Shown piece after piece: positions 50,576 to 63,385 of a stretch of 64,000 bases of DNA (position 1 is the first letter of the stretch; each line of letters opens with the position of its first letter). The stretch covers positions 1-64,000 of the forward strand of contig CAJAJL010000077.1 of NCBI GenBank assembly GCA_903940125.1, written 5' to 3'. Below the pieces are notes generated by a model that was given only the letters and a program-made list of their open reading frames with translations, was not told the DNA's origin and made no database searches. The position numbers were made by a program, and so were the translations under genes. Source of the stretch: an uncultured Chlorobiaceae bacterium (GTDB lineage: Bacteria; Bacteroidota; Chlorobiia; Chlorobiales; Chlorobiaceae).

Positions 50576-50597
50576 AACAAAGTAAAAAGAATCGGTT

Positions 50598-51203
50598 TCA
50601 ACACTCAGCAAAGTTTTTCAGAACTTGTAATCCGGCATCAGAACTTTTTTCCGGATGAAACTGAACTGCAAAAATACCATTTTTTTCGATAGCCGAACAA
50701 AAGTTTTTTCCAGCGAACCAGGTTGTTGCAGCGACAGCATCAAGTGAGACAGGCTCACAATAATAAGAGTGTACAAAATAGAAAAACGAGTGATCCGGAA
50801 TACCTCGAAAAAGAACACTCTCTTTCTGTTGATCAACCGAATTCCACCCTATCTGGGGTATCTTGTCAGTGTCGCTTATAAATCGCAGAACTCTGCCGGG
50901 AATCAGGTTCATTCCCTTGTAATCGCCCATTTCCTCACTGTCAGTCAACAGCAACTGCATACCAAGACATATTCCCAGGAGTTGTCCTCCTTTATCGACA
51001 TGTTCTGCAACTGCTTCGGTAAATCCGGATGCATTGAGGGACTCGATGGCCTGACCGAAAGCACCAACTCCAGGAAGAACTACCTTTCTATAACCGGCAA
51101 GTTTACCGGGATCACTGCTGACGACAGCCTTGACACCAAGGTAGTCAAATGACTTGAGAACAGAACGAAGATTACCAGCACCGTAATCGGCTATAAAAAC
51201 CAT
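50598..51203 (-). CDS. hisH: Imidazole glycerol phosphate synthase glutaminase subunit
   Basis: IADYGAGNLRSVLKSFDYLG...LPGVGAFGQA...GICLGMQLLL...FVHSYY...FHPEKS. Confidence 0.97.
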   Translation of the reverse strand: MVFIADYGAGNLRSVLKSFDYLGVKAVVSSDPGKLAGYRKVVLPGVGAFGQAIESLNASGFTEAVAEHVDKGGQLLGICLGMQLLLTDSEEMGDYKGMNLIPGRVLRFISDTDKIPQIGWNSVDQQKESVLFRGIPDHSFFYFVHSYYCEPVSLDAVAATTWFAGKNFCSAIEKNGIFAVQFHPEKSSDAGLQVLKNFAEC

Positions 51204-51369
51204 AAAAACCCTTTAACAGTGCAGAAAATCAGCCGATAAAATATCTGCAACCGGACTGTCTGATTTTCTGCTCATTTTTATATTTAATCAATAATGCTTA
51301 TTATAATGACTTTTTCACCTTAAAGGAAAAGCCGAAAAGCCTCTATCATCATACGAAATCGAAAAGCAA

Positions 51370-52206
51370 ATGCATAAGATTGTTTCTGCAATATTTTTAG
51401 CTGAAAATATCAAAAAAATTGAAATAGAGGCGCCTCGCATTGCTAAAAAAAGAAAAGCAGGCCAGTTTATCATGATAAGGGTGGGCCAGTCGGGCGAAAG
51501 AGTCCCGCTGACGATTGCAGATTCTGATCCTGAAAAAGGCACCATTACCATCATTGTTCAGGGAATGGGTAAATCTACAAGAGAGTTGAACACAAAAGAA
51601 GCCGGCGACACCATCAGTGATATTGTAGGGCCGCTCGGAACCCCTTCACACATTGAGAAGTTCGGAACCGCCGTCAGTATCGGCGGTGGGGTTGGTACAG
51701 CAATTGCCTATCCGACGGCTGTCGCTCTTAAGGAAGCCGGGAATTATGTTATTACCATTAACGGTGCCCGGTCAAAAGAGCTTGTGATTCTTGAGAACGA
51801 GATGAAAGCAGTGAGTGATGAGGCATACATTACAACAGATGACGGCTCATACGGCTTTCATGGTTTTGTCACCCAGAAACTTCAAGAGCTGATAGATTCA
51901 GGGAAAACAATCGATTATGTCCTTGCCATAGGACCTATCCCTATGATGAGAGCAATTGCTGAGGTCACCCGGCCCTACAATATTAAAACCATGGTCAGTC
52001 TCAATCCAATTATGGTTGATGGAACGGGCATGTGTGGCGGCTGCAGGGTGACAGTGGATAATCAGATTAAATTCGCCTGTGTTGACGGGCCTGAATTTGA
52101 TGCGCATCAAGTCGATTTTACAAACCTTACTGACCGGAACAAACTGTACCTGCCGGAAGAAAAAAAATCGGCTGAAGCATTTGCACACAAATGCAACCTG
52201 CAGTAA
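51370..52206 (+). CDS. Ferredoxin-NADP+ reductase-like FAD/NAD subunit (NfnA / sulfide dehydrogenase SudB-like)
   Basis: KAGQFIMIRVGQSGERVPLTIAD...MVDGTGMCGGCRVTV; adjacent to gltA-like subunit. Confidence 0.9.
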   Translation: MHKIVSAIFLAENIKKIEIEAPRIAKKRKAGQFIMIRVGQSGERVPLTIADSDPEKGTITIIVQGMGKSTRELNTKEAGDTISDIVGPLGTPSHIEKFGTAVSIGGGVGTAIAYPTAVALKEAGNYVITINGARSKELVILENEMKAVSDEAYITTDDGSYGFHGFVTQKLQELIDSGKTIDYVLAIGPIPMMRAIAEVTRPYNIKTMVSLNPIMVDGTGMCGGCRVTVDNQIKFACVDGPEFDAHQVDFTNLTDRNKLYLPEEKKSAEAFAHKCNLQ

Positions 52207-52323
52207 GCAGGAATACAATACCTGTTGGATTTATCACTCTGTCATCACGACTTTCCTGCCGTTGAACTTTGCAGGGATGGCTTTTTTTGTATAAACACAC
52301 CATCTTTTTTAATTGAAATAACT

Positions 52324-53769
52324 ATGGCCACACAACATATCACGACCAAAGAGCGCTTTGCCATTCCGCGCCAGGAAATGCCTGCTCAGAAAGCGGATGT
52401 CCGGAATAAAAACTTCAAGGAAGTGAATCTTGGTTATACACCTGAGCTGGCACAGAAAGAAGCGCTTCGTTGTATTCAGTGCAAGGATCCAGCCTGCATC
52501 AAGGGATGCCCGGTTAATATCAAGATAGATCAGTTTATCAAGCTTATAGCGGATGGCAATTTTCTGGGTGCAGCAAGAAAGATCAAGGAGGATAATGTCC
52601 TTCCGGCAATCTGTGGAAGAGTGTGCCCACAGGAAGACCAGTGCGAAAAAACCTGCATTCTTACAAAAAAGCATACATCAGTTGCTATCGGAAATCTGGA
52701 GCGATTTGCCGCCGATTACGAGCGTGAAACCGGTAATGTTGAGCTGCCAACCGTAAAAGCCTCTACCGGTAAAAAAATAGCGGTTATCGGCAGCGGACCG
52801 GCCGGACTCAGCTGCGCTAATGATCTTATCCAATTGGGCCATTCGGTCACGGTTTTTGAGGCGTTACACGAACTAGGGGGCGTTCTGGTCTATGGCATTC
52901 CCGAATTCAGGCTTCCTAAGGAGATTGTAAAGTCAGAAATTGACGGGTTAAAAAAACTTGGTGTCAACTTTATAACCAACGCTGTCGCCGGACGTTCGAT
53001 TACCGTAGACGAACTGCTGAAAGAGGAGGGATTTGACGCTGTCTTTATTGGTGTTGGAGCAGGTCTGCCATGGTTTTTGGGTATCCCTGGTGAAAACCTT
53101 CTCGGGGTATATTCGGCAAATGAGTTTTTAACCAGGGTCAACTTGATGAAATCGTATCAATTCCCTGAAAATGATACTCCGGTGTTCAACTGCAAGGGGA
53201 AAAATGTGGCTGTGTTCGGGGGAGGCAATACCGCAATGGATGCTGTAAGAACTGCCAAAAGACTGGGCGCCGAGCATGCCTATATTGTTTACCGCCGTTC
53301 AGAAGCTGAAATGCCGGCACGTCTTGAGGAAGTGCATCACGCAAGGGAAGAGGGAATTGAATTCCTTATGCTTATGAACCCTTTGGAATTTGTCGGCAAT
53401 GAACAACAGTGGCTTACTGGAGCCAAATGTCTCAGGATGGAACTTGGCGAACCAGACGAGTCCGGACGTCGACGTCCTGTGCCGATAAAAGGTTCTGAGT
53501 TCATTCTTCCTATCGATATGGCAGTTATTTCAATCGGTAATGGTTCGAACCCGCTTATCAAACAAACCACTCCTGATATCGAAGTGAGCAAGCGCGACAC
53601 TATTGTGGTGGATATGAACACGATGGCCACATCCAAAGATGATGTCTATGCCGGCGGCGATATTGTAACCGGTGGAGCAACCGTTATTCTTGCCATGGGC
53701 GCAGGTCGTACAGCAGCCAAAGCCATCCACGAAAAACTGACGGGTATTGAAACTGTGCAGCCAGTTTGA
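52324..53769 (+). CDS. NADPH-dependent glutamate synthase-like subunit (NfnB / SudA-like, GltA family)
   Basis: CIQCKDPACIKGCPVNIKI...ICGRVCPQEDQCEKTCILTKK...IGSGPAGLSCANDLIQLGHSVTVFEA. Confidence 0.92.
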   Translation: MATQHITTKERFAIPRQEMPAQKADVRNKNFKEVNLGYTPELAQKEALRCIQCKDPACIKGCPVNIKIDQFIKLIADGNFLGAARKIKEDNVLPAICGRVCPQEDQCEKTCILTKKHTSVAIGNLERFAADYERETGNVELPTVKASTGKKIAVIGSGPAGLSCANDLIQLGHSVTVFEALHELGGVLVYGIPEFRLPKEIVKSEIDGLKKLGVNFITNAVAGRSITVDELLKEEGFDAVFIGVGAGLPWFLGIPGENLLGVYSANEFLTRVNLMKSYQFPENDTPVFNCKGKNVAVFGGGNTAMDAVRTAKRLGAEHAYIVYRRSEAEMPARLEEVHHAREEGIEFLMLMNPLEFVGNEQQWLTGAKCLRMELGEPDESGRRRPVPIKGSEFILPIDMAVISIGNGSNPLIKQTTPDIEVSKRDTIVVDMNTMATSKDDVYAGGDIVTGGATVILAMGAGRTAAKAIHEKLTGIETVQPV

Positions 53770-53771
53770 CT

Positions 53772-54221
53772 TTAACGATGATGTCGGACATTTTGCAATG
53801 CAGTCCGCAACTGCTCGACCCGTCCACGATTGACTCCAAGGTCCGATATTCCGAGCCTTGAAGCCGATCGGACATGGATAACTCCTTCACTTGCATTTAA
53901 GCGGAACTCGACGTCATCGATAAAGCCAAAAACAGGTACCGTAAAGGTCGACCAAAGATACTCTTTACCTTCATCATGCACTATGCCGCCCTGTTCTCCG
54001 ATAACAGTCTTCAGATCCGCCCAGGCCTGCTCAGGTGAACCACTGAAGGCTAACGGGGCAATCTTGAACAACGGATTGGTGCTTTCACTGCTCACACAGT
54101 TCGGTGTTCCAGGACATGCTCTCAGCTTTCCATCCACTAACTGCGGTTTTTCCTTGGGCTGAGGCCATAACCCTGAGAGCTGACTGGTTAGAGCTCCGAC
54201 TGCATCACTGAATATATCCAT
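53772..54221 (-). CDS. DUF1499 domain protein
   Basis: RACPGTPNCVSSEST...EYLWSTFTVPVFGFIDDVEFRLNASEGVIHVRSASRLGISDLGVNRGRVEQLR. Confidence 0.9.
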   Translation of the reverse strand: MDIFSDAVGALTSQLSGLWPQPKEKPQLVDGKLRACPGTPNCVSSESTNPLFKIAPLAFSGSPEQAWADLKTVIGEQGGIVHDEGKEYLWSTFTVPVFGFIDDVEFRLNASEGVIHVRSASRLGISDLGVNRGRVEQLRTALQNVRHHR

Positions 54222-54256
54222 GAATTGTTCTCCATTTTATTGAAATGCAAACCATA

Positions 54257-55099
54257 CTAACCCTCTATCCTCGAAGCCAGCTCTTCAGCCATCTTTTTAT
54301 CAACAAGTTTAACAGTAATTTCGGCAATTTCACGAGCAGTATTGACATGAAAAACAGAAACCTCAAAAACATCGGCCATTCGGACAATTGCCGTTAAGTC
54401 TTTGATATATTTGCTGATCCCAAGAAAACTAAGGGGAAGAAGACACTTCACATGAAAGGGATTACTTAAAAAAATTCCGTAAGGCTTGACCTTCAGGACT
54501 GTACCGGTAAAGAGTTCGCCGATATCGGGAAGTCGCACAGAAAATTCCTGCTCACTGCCTGCAAGAGCACCCTCAAGACGAGATGGATCACCCTGCCTGA
54601 CCTGTTCGATTCGTTCTTTCAGAACTGAGATATCACCATATACTATACCGGGTTCGGCAAGCAGCTCTCTTGCGCTTAAGCCCTGAGTAGAATAAACGAT
54701 AACCTCTTTTCCTTTCTCTTTCAAAGCCCTGAGTAAAGGAATAAAATCACTGTCGCCACTAAACAGAATAAACGTATCGTACTGATCTATACTGATTAAG
54801 GCATCAACAACAAGTTCAACATCAAGGTTGCCTTTCATGACAATCACTCCTGTTTCCCTGTTGACAATTTTTTTGACCGATTTTGAGGTGATACGATAGC
54901 CGTGTGCAATCAGCACTCTGGTGAATGCCGCATTTTCTTCAGAAACCGGTTCGGATGCCGGAACATAATAATTTGCCTGAACAGAGGCATACCCTGACAT
55001 AAAAAATGACATCAGACGGGAAAAATCGATCTGCCAGCCAAGATGACGCTGGGTAAAAAACAGGTTTGCTCCGTCTATAAAAACAGCCGCACGACCCAT
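54257..55099 (-). CDS. NYN-domain (PIN-like/LabA-type) protein with C-terminal S1-like RNA-binding domain
   Basis: AAVFIDGANLFF...KGNLDVELVVDALISIDQYDTFILFSGDSDFIPLLRALKEKGKEVIVY; then GELFTGTVLKVKPYGIFLSNPF...MADVFEVSVFHVNTAREIAEITVK. Confidence 0.85.
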   Translation of the reverse strand: MGRAAVFIDGANLFFTQRHLGWQIDFSRLMSFFMSGYASVQANYYVPASEPVSEENAAFTRVLIAHGYRITSKSVKKIVNRETGVIVMKGNLDVELVVDALISIDQYDTFILFSGDSDFIPLLRALKEKGKEVIVYSTQGLSARELLAEPGIVYGDISVLKERIEQVRQGDPSRLEGALAGSEQEFSVRLPDIGELFTGTVLKVKPYGIFLSNPFHVKCLLPLSFLGISKYIKDLTAIVRMADVFEVSVFHVNTAREIAEITVKLVDKKMAEELASRIEG

Positions 55100-55205
55100 A
55101 CTCTCAGCTCCTTATATTATTCAGCTTTATATCTTCACTTTACTGTAAATAGTAAACATCAGAAGGGTATTAACCATTCACTTTTTACAAGGAAGGAGAT
55201 TATAA

Positions 55206-56225
55206 TCATCGCCAGCTCATGATCTGCCTTGCAGCATCGGTAACTCTCGATGCAAGATAGGAGGTAAACGCCGGAGTGCTATTCAGACAGGGAATAGATG
55301 TTGCCTGTCTGACGGATGAAGAGCAGAGAAGCTCTTCCGCCCGATGTATGGTTTCATTTCCATCGGCAAAATAGCCGCAACCAAAAAGATCTACAGCAAC
55401 AGAGCTTTCTGCTTTAAATATGGCCGAGATCTCTTCAAATGAAGGTTTTGTCCACTCTCCGCCGACATTGTGGTTGAGATAGACCGTCATTATTCTGGAG
55501 TAGGGATTTCTTGGATCACTGACCATCAGGGCCTTAAGGCGCTCTGCAAATGTCATAGTTTCTTCCCGACCGGTACGGAAAAGAGGAGTATCGCCCTTTG
55601 CATCTTTAACCAGGGTTCCATGAAAAAGAAGAAGCAGAACTCTTTTTTCCTCTTTTTCAGGCGAGAGTGCCTGGCCATGTCGGAAAGTATCCTCAAATAA
55701 ATAATCACAGTAGATTGAGTGCAGCTTCGCATCGTTCCAAAACCTGCTGAGCACTTTTACTTTTCCAAGTTCCTCCGGGCTGCGAGTTGCTGCCAGACAG
55801 GAACAAAGCTGTCCACAGGAAAGTGTGTTGTCGATAGGCGACATGGAAACAATCACCTGTCCATCGTAGAATCGAGTCTCCTCAATAATTTTTTCGACGT
55901 AGGGCGGTGAGGCTGAAAAAGCTGAATATACCTCAAAATCGAATGCCATTGCAGATGATGATGCGTTCAGATACTGCTGCAGAGCGTCTGCCTGGTCACG
56001 CGTGATCCGATTATGCGGTGAACATTGTGCGTTGGTACGTGAGCGAACAAGCTTTTTTATCGATGACGTTACTGCTATCGTCTTCTGCAAAGAGCCGGAG
56101 ATAGGCATGACCTGCGAAGCATGGGCCAGGGTCTGGCGTGTCACCCTGTAGTTTTCCATGAAACGGGTTGTTTCAGCCTCGCCATGCGCAGCAAGAATAA
56201 CCGCAATTTTAGCTCTTGATGCCAT
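55206..56225 (-). CDS. Ferrochelatase-superfamily (HemH-like) protein
   Basis: IAVILAAHGEAETTRFMENYRVTRQTL...LLLLFHGTLVKDAKGDTPLFRTGREETMTFAERL. Confidence 0.65.
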   Translation of the reverse strand: MASRAKIAVILAAHGEAETTRFMENYRVTRQTLAHASQVMPISGSLQKTIAVTSSIKKLVRSRTNAQCSPHNRITRDQADALQQYLNASSSAMAFDFEVYSAFSASPPYVEKIIEETRFYDGQVIVSMSPIDNTLSCGQLCSCLAATRSPEELGKVKVLSRFWNDAKLHSIYCDYLFEDTFRHGQALSPEKEEKRVLLLLFHGTLVKDAKGDTPLFRTGREETMTFAERLKALMVSDPRNPYSRIMTVYLNHNVGGEWTKPSFEEISAIFKAESSVAVDLFGCGYFADGNETIHRAEELLCSSSVRQATSIPCLNSTPAFTSYLASRVTDAARQIMSWR

Positions 56226-56242
56226 CAGCTGCAGTATTAATC

Positions 56243-57325
56243 TCAGGACTTTCGAGCAGCGATGATTCTGACATCAAGACCTTCCCGTAAGCTCTTATCA
56301 GGAAGCAAAGCAATTTTATCGCCTTTTTTAAGTCCCTGCAAAACCTCAATAAACGTCATATCGCTGGCACCCTGCCGAATAAGCTGTTTTTTCAATCGTC
56401 CATTGTCAATTTTCCAAACGTAGCTCTGATGGTTTTCCTCAAACACGGAACTTTTTCTGACAAGAAGAGCGTGCTGCTTTGTATTGTATATAATATTTGC
56501 TGTAGCGGTCATGCCGGCCTGGATATTGCCAACCGGTTTTGCAAAGGTCAAATAAATCTTTGATGTCTTGGTGATCTTGTCTGTCTGGGGCACTATACGA
56601 GAGACAACTGCAGAGAGGCGTTTATCAGGATAGGCATCAAAAGCAACCGTTGCCGCCTGACCATTGCGGATCTTGGGAACATCCAGTTCATCAACCTCTA
56701 CACTCACCAGATAACTTGATGTATCAACGACTCTTGCAACCAGCGTATTGAGTGTGACATAATCACCCTCCTTGACATTCTGCAAGGTCAGCGTACCTGA
56801 AAAAGGTGCTCTAACGGTCAGCTTTTTGAGATCATCCTCACGCATCTTTACCATAAACTCCTTTTGCTGGAGCAACTCTTCAGCCTGAATGCGGTTTTTT
56901 TCGGCATCGTCAACCTCCTGGCGGGATATCGCCCCTTCCTTAAAGAGGTTTTTCTTTCTGATACTTTGAAGTGAGTTATCCTTCATCAGTGCCTGCTGTT
57001 CTGCAAAGGCAGCCTTTGCCTGACGAACGGCAAGCTGGGGATTAGGACTGTTGATTTCAAGGATTTTCTGGCCGGCAGTGACTTTCTGACCTTCGAGAGC
57101 ACCGATGTAACTGACTGTTCCTGAATACTCAGCACTGAGGTTGGCAACTGCATCTGCCTCAACAAACCCTGTACCATAGATGGCCTGAACAAGTTCAGCA
57201 TAGGTGACCTCTCCAGCCTCAATATCGACACTATTACCTTTGGTGATCAGAAAAACAACAGTCGCGACAAAAACAACTGCAAGAGCTATGGAATATTTTG
57301 GAAGAAATTTTTGAAGGGACTTCAT
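56243..57325 (-). CDS. HlyD/MacA-type periplasmic adaptor (membrane fusion) protein
   Basis: N-terminal TM; SAEYSGTVSYIGALEGQKVTAGQKILEI...LTVRAPFSGTLTLQNVKEGDYVTLNTLVARVVD. Confidence 0.92.
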   Translation of the reverse strand: MKSLQKFLPKYSIALAVVFVATVVFLITKGNSVDIEAGEVTYAELVQAIYGTGFVEADAVANLSAEYSGTVSYIGALEGQKVTAGQKILEINSPNPQLAVRQAKAAFAEQQALMKDNSLQSIRKKNLFKEGAISRQEVDDAEKNRIQAEELLQQKEFMVKMREDDLKKLTVRAPFSGTLTLQNVKEGDYVTLNTLVARVVDTSSYLVSVEVDELDVPKIRNGQAATVAFDAYPDKRLSAVVSRIVPQTDKITKTSKIYLTFAKPVGNIQAGMTATANIIYNTKQHALLVRKSSVFEENHQSYVWKIDNGRLKKQLIRQGASDMTFIEVLQGLKKGDKIALLPDKSLREGLDVRIIAARKS

Positions 57326-57493
57326 TGGTACCGTTATTATTGATTCAGCTTAAGGAAGTTACATGTTTTGAACTTTTTATCCATTCTGACCTTGGTTTTT
57401 CCATAATTTTATCAATCTTTAAACACATTTTTCTTTCCGTGAGATGCAAAACACTAAGAGTATTGCATAAAAAACACTTAATCTACACCTTCA

Positions 57494-57907
57494 ATGGGCG
57501 ATAATCAAGATTTACAGAAAAGCTTTCTTGAAACGGTCAAGTTCGATGATAAAGGACTTGTTCCGGCAATTGTTCAGGACCATGAAACAGGAAAGGTACT
57601 GATGATGGCATGGATGAATCGGGAGAGCCTTCAGATGACACTGGACAAAAAGAAAGCGTGTTACTGGAGCCGCAGCCGTAAAGAACTCTGGCTGAAAGGT
57701 GAATCATCAGGCAACATGCAGTCGGTTCACGAGATTCTGATTGACTGCGATGGCGACACACTGCTTTTAAAAGTCTCACAAATCGGCGGAGCCTGCCATG
57801 TCGGGTATCACTCCTGCTTTTATCGCAAAGCCAAAGATGATACAACAATGGAAATCTGTGATACTCTGATGTTTAACCCGGAAGATGTCTATGGTAAAAA
57901 AAGCTGA
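57494..57907 (+). CDS. hisI: Phosphoribosyl-AMP cyclohydrolase
   Basis: [44 protein letters not shown]...[11 protein letters not shown]. Confidence 0.96.
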   Translation: MGDNQDLQKSFLETVKFDDKGLVPAIVQDHETGKVLMMAWMNRESLQMTLDKKKACYWSRSRKELWLKGESSGNMQSVHEILIDCDGDTLLLKVSQIGGACHVGYHSCFYRKAKDDTTMEICDTLMFNPEDVYGKKS

Positions 57908-58640
57908 TATGGCGGTAAATAAATCACAAGAGAGTGCCAAATCCCTTAACCAGACTAAATCCAGAGCCTCGATTCAGCGAATGTTTGACGAGGTTGCCCC
58001 AACCTATGATTTTTTAAATCATCTGCTGAGTCTGGGAATCGATAATTACTGGCGGGCAAAAGCAACAAGCAAGGCAAAAAAACTCCTTGAAAAAAATCCC
58101 GCGCCAAGGATTCTTGATGTCGCAACCGGCACCGGCGACCTGGCTGATTCTATGTCAAAAATATCAGGGGCAAAAGTTACAGCGCTTGACCTTTCACCTG
58201 AAATGCTTGCCATTGCTCGAAAAAAGTATCCTGATATCACTTTTTTGGAAGGATATGCTGAAAAGCTGCCGTTTAAGGATGCAAGTTTTGATGTTGTCAG
58301 TGCAGGGTTTGGAGTAAGAAATTTTGAAGACCTTGGCAAGGGAATGCGGGAATTCCATCGTGTTTTGAAGCCGGGCGGCTATGCGTTCATTATTGAACCG
58401 ATGATCCCGCGCAATGAAGTGATGAAAAAACTGTACCTGATCTATTTTAAAAAGGTACTGCCTAAAATCGCAGGATTGTTCAGCAAATCCAGTTTTGCCT
58501 ATGACTATCTGCCTCATTCTGTCGAGCAGTTTCCGCAGACCACCGCTTTTACCGCAATTCTGAAAAAAAACGGATTCCGAACCGCCGAGTTTTATCCGAT
58601 GACTTTTGAAACATCCATTCTTTACATTGCCGGCAAATAG
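57885..58640 (+). CDS. Demethylmenaquinone methyltransferase (UbiE/MenG)
   Basis: [28 protein letters not shown]...[12 protein letters not shown]...[25 protein letters not shown]. Confidence 0.95.
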   Translation: MSMVKKADMAVNKSQESAKSLNQTKSRASIQRMFDEVAPTYDFLNHLLSLGIDNYWRAKATSKAKKLLEKNPAPRILDVATGTGDLADSMSKISGAKVTALDLSPEMLAIARKKYPDITFLEGYAEKLPFKDASFDVVSAGFGVRNFEDLGKGMREFHRVLKPGGYAFIIEPMIPRNEVMKKLYLIYFKKVLPKIAGLFSKSSFAYDYLPHSVEQFPQTTAFTAILKKNGFRTAEFYPMTFETSILYIAGK

Positions 58641-58680
58641 CTCAGGTTCTCTTTTTCGTCTGAGCATACCGCCGGAATAA

Positions 58681-59064
58681 TTACATCTGGCGGTAGTGCT
58701 GATAAGCAAAGAGACGTCGAAGCAGGAATATTGTAACTGCATAAACGGTAATACCAACAACATCGGTAAGCAAGTCAGCCACTTCTGCAGAGCGATAAGG
58801 TAGAAAGGATTGAACGTACTCTATCAGAATCCCGTAACCAATCAGCACTATAATCTTGAGCACCCCGAAACGGCTCTTTGGAAAAGAGAAATCCAACAGA
58901 AACGCAAGTGTATAAAAAGCAAGGAAATGCAGAATTTTATCGCTGTTCGCAACAGGTACCGATATCCCGTTCCGAATCGTCGCCTGCCAGCTTATAAAGC
59001 ACAGAGTTACGACCAATAACAGTCGGGAGGAAATCGTCATCACATACTGTTTGTTGTCTTTCAC
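58681..59064 (-). CDS. VanZ-family protein
   Basis: DKILHFLAFYTLAFLLDFSF...GILIEYVQSFLPYRSAEVADLLTDVVGI. Confidence 0.85.
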   Translation of the reverse strand: MKDNKQYVMTISSRLLLVVTLCFISWQATIRNGISVPVANSDKILHFLAFYTLAFLLDFSFPKSRFGVLKIIVLIGYGILIEYVQSFLPYRSAEVADLLTDVVGITVYAVTIFLLRRLFAYQHYRQM

Positions 59065-59079
59065 GTGTAATGGGAAATA

Positions 59080-59718
59080 CTAAAGGTTACCGATGCGGTT
59101 GATTGATTCAAGTTCAGCGCGGTATTTTGCAAAATTACGGCAGGCATGTTCCTGCTTCAACCTGTCTGCATGAATTTTTTTTATAAGATCGACAACCTGT
59201 GACGACTCTGTGACATGGAATATCATGTGCATATCGCTTTTGTTGAAAAGCTTCCTCTCCATCACCTCATTTTCAAGCCATAATAGCAGATTGGTCCAGA
59301 TTTCACCATAGAGAATAATCGGTGTTTCGCAGATATGCTCCACCTGTACAAGCTGCCATGCATAAAAGAGTTCGAGCAGGGTTCCAATACCTCCGGGAGC
59401 CACAACCACTGCATCTGAGAGTGCCATGAACGTATCAAGCCTGTTACTGAAAAGGCTGAACTCCTGTTTGATATCAAGAAAATTGTTTGCGTTCTGCTCT
59501 CTGGGGAGTCTGATGTTCAGGCCGATGGAGCGGCTTGCAGAGTGAGCGCTTTTCGTCCCTGCATTAGCTGCCTGCATTAATCCAGGGCCACCACCTGTCA
59601 CAATATCAAAGCCCGATTCCGCCAGGCCTCTGGCTATTTCAAAAACATCCTTATAATCCTTATCACCTTCCTGAATTCTGGCTGATCCGAATATTGCCAC
59701 CCTGTAGTGAAGATCCAT
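59080..59718 (-). CDS. LOG-family (TIGR00730-like) protein
   Basis: [16 protein letters not shown]...[20 protein letters not shown]; start set at [15 protein letters not shown]. Confidence 0.92.
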   Translation of the reverse strand: MDLHYRVAIFGSARIQEGDKDYKDVFEIARGLAESGFDIVTGGGPGLMQAANAGTKSAHSASRSIGLNIRLPREQNANNFLDIKQEFSLFSNRLDTFMALSDAVVVAPGGIGTLLELFYAWQLVQVEHICETPIILYGEIWTNLLLWLENEVMERKLFNKSDMHMIFHVTESSQVVDLIKKIHADRLKQEHACRNFAKYRAELESINRIGNL

Positions 59719-59761
59719 AAAGTCTCCTTGTGCATAATAGTGTTTTCTCTTTCCTTGCCCC

Positions 59762-61795
<2,034 letters not shown>

Positions 61796-61801
61796 CTAAG
61801 G

Positions 61802-63340
61802 TTATCTGACAGGTGAAAATGCCCAACCGGTAAGATTTTTCAGAAAGCCGAATGAGCCATGCATGCCAAGCTTTTCCCAAGTCGCCACCAGCACTCTGGG
61901 ATAGCGCCAGGCAAGTCGAAGCATCACCATCATCAAATCCTCAATCTTCATTTCATCGCGGAACATAGCCTGACGGTAGCGCTCGGGCAGTTCATCAAGA
62001 ACAATCATAACCTCGTTCATAAGATCGTTGACAAAGTTCGGCTCATCAGTCGCGGAGTTAAAGCACATATACTTCATCAAATTAGCCATCGAGGCCACAT
62101 TGGGTTCGTAGGCACTGATTTTTTCCAGATGCTTTTTAGAAAGGTTATTTTCGGTTATTGCATGGTCAAGATCTGCCGTTAAATGCGGAAGATTACGAAC
62201 CATGGAACCGAACCCGCAGAACGTCAGTGGAGAAGCAAGCGAAGCAGCGTCACCGAAAAGAATGATACGGTCATCGGCAATCTCGCGTGTACGGTTGAAC
62301 CCGTTATGAAAATACGCTGGAATAATGCCATAAACAGGGCGGTGAACAACAAACTCCTTACCGATTTTTTTATACTCGGGAAGTTTTTTGAAATAGGTAT
62401 CGAAAAGTCCGAGCAGGGACTTGTCGTTCGGTGAGTCCGCCTCATCATAAAAAAAGAGATAGCTGATATACTGCGACTCTTCGGCGGGAAATCCTTCCCA
62501 GATAAGCTGTCGTCCCTTTCCCGGAACCAAGTCGGCAGGTCCTATACTGGCGAGAATTTCACCGGTATCAAAATCAACATCTTCAAATCCGCTCGCTATT
62601 GTACCAACCGTGGGGCAGACATGTGTTTGAGGCACACCTTCGTTAAGCTGCATGGCTATGGGAGAGAGTATCCCCATGACATCGACAAGCACTTCAGCCT
62701 TGTAATAGAATGCCTTGCCTTTGCTATCCTCAACCTTGACAACAATATGGTCGTCAAACCGGTAACAGCAGGAAAAGGACCTCTCTGCAAGAATAGTGCT
62801 CCCTTGAACCAGCATAACCTTATCTTTTGCCATGCCAAGGAGCTTGTCGGCATTAACAGCGCAATCGAGTACATTTTTCATATAGAGCCTCTTCTGGCTG
62901 CCATCCGGCTTATAAAACTCAACCCATCCGGTCTTGTAGCGACGGACAATAACCGAATCAACTTCGTTCTCTGTAAACAAACCTATAGCTGAGAGTTTCA
63001 GAAGTTCCTGTCTTGAAATATTCCAGTCCCGGGTGGATTTAGCTGGTGTCTGGCGATCAAAAATCATAACCTTCCGGCCATACTTTTTTGCCATCACAGC
63101 TGCATGGAGCAGACTGAGGGTCCCGCCTGCATAAATCAAATCATACTCGCCGCTGATCACCGCATTTTTTGGCAGGTCACTTCCGGATAGAATTACTTGC
63201 CGAACTGGATGCTTCAACAGCTCCCAATAACTATCCACTGCTTTGATATGGAGAAGATGCTGCTCTCCATCCACAAGAGCTGAAAATGCTTTGTAAAGGT
63301 GAGGGTGAGTCTGCTTGATTTGTTTGAGTAACGATGACAT
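61802..63340 (-). CDS. FAD-dependent CruA/CruP-family lycopene cyclase-like protein
   Basis: YDLIYAGGTLSLLHAAVMAKKYGRKVMIFDR...RIILFGDAASLASPLTFCGFGSMVRNL; consistent with CruA family. Confidence 0.7.
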   Translation of the reverse strand: MSSLLKQIKQTHPHLYKAFSALVDGEQHLLHIKAVDSYWELLKHPVRQVILSGSDLPKNAVISGEYDLIYAGGTLSLLHAAVMAKKYGRKVMIFDRQTPAKSTRDWNISRQELLKLSAIGLFTENEVDSVIVRRYKTGWVEFYKPDGSQKRLYMKNVLDCAVNADKLLGMAKDKVMLVQGSTILAERSFSCCYRFDDHIVVKVEDSKGKAFYYKAEVLVDVMGILSPIAMQLNEGVPQTHVCPTVGTIASGFEDVDFDTGEILASIGPADLVPGKGRQLIWEGFPAEESQYISYLFFYDEADSPNDKSLLGLFDTYFKKLPEYKKIGKEFVVHRPVYGIIPAYFHNGFNRTREIADDRIILFGDAASLASPLTFCGFGSMVRNLPHLTADLDHAITENNLSKKHLEKISAYEPNVASMANLMKYMCFNSATDEPNFVNDLMNEVMIVLDELPERYRQAMFRDEMKIEDLMMVMLRLAWRYPRVLVATWEKLGMHGSFGFLKNLTGWAFSPVR

Positions 63341-63385
63341 AGAAGAATATGGTAAAGGATATTAATGCTAATCGCGCATCCTGGT

